This document shows, one piece after another, positions 22,963 through 26,514 of a stretch of 26,514 nucleotides of DNA (position 1 is the stretch's first letter; every line of letters starts with the position of its first letter). The DNA is from an uncultured Oscillospiraceae bacterium (lineage in GTDB: Bacteria > Bacillota > Clostridia > Oscillospirales > Oscillospiraceae). The DNA lies in NCBI GenBank assembly GCA_934589665.1, contig CAKTOJ010000014.1, forward strand, positions 1 through 26,514. The letters are read 5' to 3'. The position numbers and the translations under genes are program-made. Under the pieces are notes generated by a model. It saw only the letters and a program-made list of their open reading frames with translations. It ran no database searches and was not told the DNA's origin.

Positions 22963-23561
22963 TGCGCCGCGGCAGGATCGGCGCGCTGCTGCTCGCTGCC
23001 GCCGTGCTGCTGACGGCGTACAATCTGCGTGAGGCGCGGCAGGCGGCGGAATTTTCGGAACGTACCGTACTCCGGATCACGGAGAGTCTGCCGCTGCGGG
23101 AGCATACGGCACCTCAGGTGGAAAAAGCGGCTGAAACGGAGGAAACACCGTATGCGGAGGTCGACGGAACAGCATATCTGGGCATTCTGGAGGTGCCTTC
23201 CCTCGGCCTGACGCTGCCGGTGGCGGCGCAATGGGACTACCCGGCACTCAAACGGACGCCCTGCCGCTACGGCGGCACGTGCGCGGGGGACGATCTCGTG
23301 ATCATCGCCCACAATTACCGTGCACATTTTGGCCGGCTCAAGGAGCTCGTACTGGGAGCGGAGGTGCGCCTGACTGACTGGTCCGGCGCCCGCACGGTCT
23401 ACGCTGTGACCGGGCTTGAACGTATCAGTCCCGACGGCTTATCAGCTCTGGAGGGGCGGGCGGCGCTGACGCTGTTCACCTGTACGCCGGGCGGAAAGAG
23501 CCGGCTGGCGGTGCTGTGCGAGCGTGCGGAGAGCTCCGTTTCCGATCAACGCAATTCGTAG
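22962..23561 (+). CDS. Second sortase (not class C)
   Basis: A 199-residue membrane-anchored sortase with one N-terminal helix (about 5-20) and no C-terminal helix. Catalytic residues are His117 in VIIAHNYRAHFG, Cys174 in TLFTCTPGG and Arg181 in GKSRLAVLCE. The TCTPGGKSRL form and single anchor differ from the class C enzyme upstream. It looks closer to class D-like or other small sortases, but I cannot assign the class. In such cassettes the second sortase often anchors the finished pilus to the wall. Its ATG shares one base with the pilin stop. A terminator follows at 23577-23616. Confidence 0.9.
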   Translation: MRRGRIGALLLAAAVLLTAYNLREARQAAEFSERTVLRITESLPLREHTAPQVEKAAETEETPYAEVDGTAYLGILEVPSLGLTLPVAAQWDYPALKRTPCRYGGTCAGDDLVIIAHNYRAHFGRLKELVLGAEVRLTDWSGARTVYAVTGLERISPDGLSALEGRAALTLFTCTPGGKSRLAVLCERAESSVSDQRNS

Positions 23562-23576
23562 AGCCCTGATACAGTC

Positions 23577-23616
23577 AAAAGGAACGTCCTGCTGAAAGCG
23601 GGACGTTCCTTTTCCT
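23577..23616 (+). terminator. Intrinsic terminator of the pilus operon
   Basis: AAAAGGAACGTCC-TGC (23577-23592) pairs with GCGGGACGTTCCTTTT (23598-23613), with one mismatch near the loop, and runs into TTTTCCTT. It begins 15 bases after the last sortase stop. Confidence 0.8.
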
Positions 23617-23785
23617 TCTGAACAGGGAAATAAATGTTGTATGCACATCCGCTCTGGCGGACGGAAGCCGGGAGGAACGGATGCACCGGGGGTAATTATA
23701 TCGTGATAATGGATAAACAGGAAGCAGCATAATGAAAAGTGTTCGGTCAGAGCGACAAAGATTACTTCACTGGTCGAATTTTGTC

Positions 23786-23813
23786 TTGCATTTTTGATTT
23801 AGTATGCTATCAT
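23786..23813 (+). promoter_or_regulatory. Promoter of the amino-acid transporter operon
   Basis: -35 TTGCAT (23786-23791) and -10 TATCAT (23808-23813) are 16 bp apart. The -10 box sits inside a palindrome. Confidence 0.6.
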
Positions 23814-23829
23814 AGCATCACACTAAATC
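23796..23829. promoter_or_regulatory. Nested dyad over the transporter promoter
   Basis: ATGCTAT-C-ATAGCAT (23804-23818) is a perfect 15-base palindrome covering the -10 box. Outside it, GATTTAGT (23796-23803) and ACTAAATC (23822-23829) are also exact reverse complements, with a 3-base offset on the right. This is a strong operator candidate. As RNA, only the right half would be transcribed. Confidence 0.65.
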
Positions 23830-23850
23830 GAAGCTTGGAGGAATCAAACC

Positions 23851-24687
23851 ATGAAAAAACTGCTTACTCTTGCACTCGCCCTTGCCCTGAGCCTTTCCCT
23901 TGCCGCCTGCGGCGCCGGGAAGAGTGATCCCGCGCCGGATGCGGCGCAGACGCCCGACACGTCCGGCACGGCCGAGACGCAAAAGCTCATCGTCGGCTTT
24001 GACGCTGAGTTTCCGCCCTTCGGCTTCATCGCCGCGGACGGCAGCTACGACGGCTTCGACCTCGCCATGGCAGAAGAGCTCTGCTCCCGCCTCGGCTGGG
24101 ACTTTGAAGCTGTGCCCATCGTGTGGGACAGCAAGGACGCCGAGCTTGCCGCCGGTACTATCAACTGCATTTGGAACGGCTTCACCTACACCGGCCGTGA
24201 GAACGACTATACGTGGTCTGATCCCTACGTGGATAACTCCATTGTGATGGTTGTTAAAGCAGATAGCGGCATCACCTCGTTTGCCGACCTTGCCGGAAAA
24301 AGCGTGATGGCACAGGCTGCCTCGTCCGCTGTGGACGCCATCAACGACAACGCGGCTCTCAAGGCTTCGCTCGGTGAGGTCGTGGAGCTGGCCGATTACA
24401 ACACCGGTTTCATGGAGCTCAAGCAGGGCAGCGTGGACGCCATTGCCGCCGACCTCGGCGTCGCCAAATTCCAGATCGCCAGCAACGAGGGCGATTATGT
24501 GATCCTCGACGAGCCCATCTCTACCGAGCAGTATGCCATCGGCTTCCTCAAGGGCAATACGGAGTTGCGCGACGCCGTGAACGCCGAGCTTCTGAAGATG
24601 GCGGAGGACGGCACGATGCTCTCCATCGCGGAGAACTATGTCGATCAGGGCCTCGTGCTCGACAGCCTGTGCCTGATCGGAAAGTAA
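23851..24687 (+). CDS. Amino-acid ABC transporter substrate-binding lipoprotein
   Basis: The extracellular binding component of a polar amino-acid importer, tethered by a lipid. Residues 1-20 are a lipoprotein signal ending in LAAC, with lipidated Cys20, followed by a flexible spacer to about 43. The mature SBP_bac_3 fold shows KLIVGFDAEFPPFGF, DGFDLAMAEELCSRLG, WNGFTYTGRENDYTWSDPY and SVDAIAADLGVAKFQI, all family landmarks. The length, 278 residues, is usual. The ligand cannot be read from sequence; many close relatives take polar or sulphur amino acids. CTTGGAGGA lies about 8 bases before the ATG. The permease starts 1 base after the stop. Confidence 0.94.
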   Translation: MKKLLTLALALALSLSLAACGAGKSDPAPDAAQTPDTSGTAETQKLIVGFDAEFPPFGFIAADGSYDGFDLAMAEELCSRLGWDFEAVPIVWDSKDAELAAGTINCIWNGFTYTGRENDYTWSDPYVDNSIVMVVKADSGITSFADLAGKSVMAQAASSAVDAINDNAALKASLGEVVELADYNTGFMELKQGSVDAIAADLGVAKFQIASNEGDYVILDEPISTEQYAIGFLKGNTELRDAVNAELLKMAEDGTMLSIAENYVDQGLVLDSLCLIGK

Positions 24688-24688
24688 A

Positions 24689-25345
24689 ATGACCATTTCC
24701 GCCATGCTGGTCCTGCTGGTGCAGGGCTTTGGAAAATCGCTGGAGATCTTCCTGCTCACGCTGCTTGGCTCGCTGCCGCTCGGCCTTGTCGTGATGTTCG
24801 GCCGGCGCAGCCGGCTCGCGCCGCTGCGGTGGTTCGTCAAGCTCTTCATCTCCGTCATGCGCGGTACGCCCCTGATGCTCCAGCTCATGGTCGTCTATTA
24901 CGGCCCGTTTCTGCTCTTTGACTTCACACCGCCGGGCAACTGGCGCTTTTCCGCGGTCATCGTCGGATTTGTTGTCAATTACGCCGCCTATTTTGCCGAA
25001 ATTTACCGCGGCGGCTATGAGTCCATCCCCGCCGGACAGTTTGAGGCGGCGCAGGTGCTTGGCTACACCGGCGGTCAGACCTTCGGGCGCATCATCCTTC
25101 CGCAGATGGTCAGGCGCGTGCTTCCGAGCGTGACGAACGAGATTATCACGCTTGTCAAGGACACCTCGCTTGCCTCAGTCATCGGTACGGTGGAAATGTT
25201 CACCCGCGCCAAGCAGATCGTTGCCTCCCCGAATACGCCCGGGATGCTGGCGCTCGCGGCGGCGGGAGCATTCTACTATGTGTTCAACTACATCGTTGCC
25301 TTTGCGATGGAGCGTGCCGAGCGCTCGCTCGCCTATTATTCGTAA
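24689..25345 (+). CDS. Amino-acid ABC transporter permease (HisM/GlnP family)
   Basis: The membrane channel of the importer, probably acting as a homodimer because only one permease gene is present. The 218-residue protein has about five membrane helices. The family motif [10 protein letters not shown] is at 57-66. The EAA loop that contacts the ATPase is [22 protein letters not shown] at about 118-139, and [15 protein letters not shown] at 156-170 is another hallmark. It is translated with the upstream binding-protein gene (1-base gap), and the ATPase gene follows 14 bases later. Confidence 0.94.
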   Translation: MTISAMLVLLVQGFGKSLEIFLLTLLGSLPLGLVVMFGRRSRLAPLRWFVKLFISVMRGTPLMLQLMVVYYGPFLLFDFTPPGNWRFSAVIVGFVVNYAAYFAEIYRGGYESIPAGQFEAAQVLGYTGGQTFGRIILPQMVRRVLPSVTNEIITLVKDTSLASVIGTVEMFTRAKQIVASPNTPGMLALAAAGAFYYVFNYIVAFAMERAERSLAYYS

Positions 25346-25359
25346 GGGAGGGGCCGGAT

Positions 25360-26121
25360 ATGAGTATACTTGCAATGCAGAATGTCCGCAAGTCCTTTGG
25401 CACGCTTGAGGTGCTTAAGGATGTCTCCCTTACGGTTGAGCGGGGCGAGGTGGTTTCCATTATCGGGCCGAGCGGCAGCGGCAAGTCCACGCTCCTGCGC
25501 TGCGCGGCGCTGCTGGAGACGATGGACGGCGGTTCACTTGCCTATGAGGGCGATGCTGCCGCGTCGCAGGGAGCAGACGGCAGAAGTGTGTACGCCGACC
25601 GCGCCGCGCTGCGGCGGATCAAGAGCCGCTTCGGCCTTGTGTTCCAGCAGTTCAATCTCTTCCCACACTACACTGTGCTCAAAAACGTGATGGATGCGCC
25701 CATAACCGTGCAGAAGCGGGAGCGTGGTGAGGTGCGTGAGCTCTCACTCTCGTTGCTTGAAAGAATGGGACTGGCCGATAAGGCGGACGCCTATCCCGGT
25801 CAGCTCTCCGGCGGGCAGCAGCAGCGCGTTGCCATCGCCCGTGCGCTGGCGCTGCGGCCTGATATTCTCTTTTTCGACGAGCCGACCAGTGCGCTCGATC
25901 CCGAGCTCACCGGCGAGGTTTTGAAGGTCATCCGCTCTCTTGCGGAGGAGCACATGACCATGGTCATTGTCACGCACGAAATGGCGTTTGCCCGTGCGGT
26001 GAGCCAGCGTGTGGTTTTCATGGACGGCGGCGTTATTGTCGAGCAGGGCAATCCAGAGCAGGTGTTCGGCGCTCCCATGCAGGAGCGCACGCGGCGCTTC
26101 CTACGCGGCTATCAGCTTTGA
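25360..26121 (+). CDS. Amino-acid ABC transporter ATP-binding protein (GlnQ/HisP family)
   Basis: The ATPase that powers amino-acid import. The 253-residue protein has Walker [10 protein letters not shown] at 36-44, the Q-loop at [10 protein letters not shown] (94-103), the signature LSGGQQQR at 149-156, Walker B ILFFDEP at 169-175 with the D-loop SALD, and the switch His206 in [22 protein letters not shown] is typical of polar amino-acid importers. Compared with GlnQ there is a somewhat longer stretch at about 61-85 ([20 protein letters not shown]). The ATG at 25360 has GGGAGGGG 7-8 bases before it. This is the last gene of the operon, ended by the terminator at 26186. Confidence 0.96.
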   Translation: MSILAMQNVRKSFGTLEVLKDVSLTVERGEVVSIIGPSGSGKSTLLRCAALLETMDGGSLAYEGDAAASQGADGRSVYADRAALRRIKSRFGLVFQQFNLFPHYTVLKNVMDAPITVQKRERGEVRELSLSLLERMGLADKADAYPGQLSGGQQQRVAIARALALRPDILFFDEPTSALDPELTGEVLKVIRSLAEEHMTMVIVTHEMAFARAVSQRVVFMDGGVIVEQGNPEQVFGAPMQERTRRFLRGYQL

Positions 26122-26185
26122 TCCATCGCCTTACACAGAGAAAGATTTAAGATTCCCCAGCGCGGTATGACGGCGGGGAAGAACG

Positions 26186-26231
26186 GCAGGAGCCGATATT
26201 CCGAACGGAAATCGGCTCCTGCTTTTCTTTT
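26186..26231 (+). terminator. Intrinsic terminator of the transporter operon
   Basis: GCAGGAGCCGAT (26186-26197) and ATCGGCTCCTGC (26211-26222) form a perfect 12-bp stem, with TTCCG/CGGAA pairing inside, followed by TTTTCTTTT. Confidence 0.88.
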
Positions 26232-26244
26232 GACCATATAGCGG

Positions 26245-26273
26245 TTGACAGCGAAAACAACTCATGCTATGAT
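26245..26273 (+). promoter_or_regulatory. Promoter of the TcdA-family gene
   Basis: A perfect -35 TTGACA (26245-26250) and -10 TATGAT (26268-26273) are 17 bp apart, about 95 bases before the start codon. Confidence 0.75.
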
Positions 26274-26371
26274 AAAAAACCGATCACCATACTATGTTTG
26301 TGGAAGGCGAAGCGCGATCGCGGCACGCTGCCAATATAAATGCGGCCGGAACGTGGGGAAGGAGAGCGCGT

Positions 26372-26514
26372 ATGCTCAATCAGTTTTCAAGAACGCAGCT
26401 GCTTTTAGGACAGGACGGCATGGAGCGGCTGTTCCAGGCCCGGGTGGCGGTGTTCGGCATCGGCGGCGTGGGGGGCTACACCGTGGAGGCCCTGGCCCGC
26501 AGCGGCGTGGGGAC
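26372..26514 (+). CDS. tcdA: TcdA-like ThiF/E1-family protein, N-terminal part (tRNA t6A dehydratase)
   Basis: Only the first 47 codons are in the window. MLNQFSRTQLLLGQDGMERL followed by VAVFGIGGVGGYTVEALARSGVG shows the nucleotide-binding GxGGVG loop of ThiF/E1-like enzymes. The N-terminus matches TcdA (CsdL), which cyclises the threonylcarbamoyl adenosine at position 37 of tRNAs in an ATP-dependent step. The ATG has GGGGAAGGAG about 8 bases upstream. The rest of the gene is outside the window, so other ThiF-family members cannot be wholly excluded. Confidence 0.82.
   Translation, partial: MLNQFSRTQLLLGQDGMERLFQARVAVFGIGGVGGYTVEALARSGVG

Overview
The window looks like a piece of chromosome from a GC-rich Gram-positive gut-type Clostridia, most likely Oscillospiraceae. 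This rests on the mix of a lipoprotein-type ABC transporter, sortase-built pili, an SLH-domain surface protein, Cys/His-rich surface repeats, strong purine-rich Shine-Dalgarno sites and high-GC codon use. The genus cannot be fixed from the sequence alone. No tRNA, rRNA, transposase or phage gene was seen.

Layout, left to right. (1) 1-769, minus strand: the N-terminal part of an adenine deaminase with its own promoter and a palindrome at the start site. (2) 770-1196: divergent control region with a strong plus-strand promoter followed by a terminator-like hairpin in front of the cas operon. (3) 1197-8654: a complete type I-C CRISPR-Cas operon in canonical order, cas3-cas5c-cas8c-cas7c-cas4-cas1-cas2, nearly all genes overlapping or touching. 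(4) 8655-10346: leader and a CRISPR array of 23 repeats and 22 spacers, old end distal to cas2. (5) 10445-10888, minus: a GNAT acetyltransferase. (6) 11150-13567: an apparent operon of an MBL-like protein, a Zn-macrodomain ADP-ribosyl hydrolase and a class M sirtuin (SirTM). The sirtuin appears broken near its C-terminus by a net 4-base loss. (7) 13769-14122: a small ArsC/Spx-family protein. (8) 14235-18359, minus: a 1374-residue secreted SLH protein, divergent from (9) 18534-19355, a MerR-family regulator, with a MerR-type promoter between them. (10) 19499-23561: a sortase-assembled pilus cassette (large fimbrial subunit, class C sortase, LPQTG pilin, second sortase). (11) 23851-26121: a polar amino-acid ABC transporter (lipoprotein, permease, ATPase). 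(12) 26372-end: start of a TcdA/ThiF-family protein.

How they work together. Cas3 and the Cas5c-Cas8c-Cas7c complex carry out interference, Cas4-Cas1-Cas2 acquire spacers, and the array holds the memory. Its leader-proximal spacers are clearly more AT-rich than its old ones. The macrodomain and sirtuin are the eraser and writer halves of a known protein ADP-ribosylation pair. Here they follow an MBL-like gene rather than the lipoyl-carrier and lipoate-ligase genes usually found with them. The MerR gene and the SLH protein share a control region in which a 7-2-7 inverted repeat sits in a 19-bp promoter spacer, the geometry MerR proteins act on. The pilus genes and the SLH protein make the middle of the window a cell-surface region.

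All functional calls are from reading motifs by eye; no database search was run.
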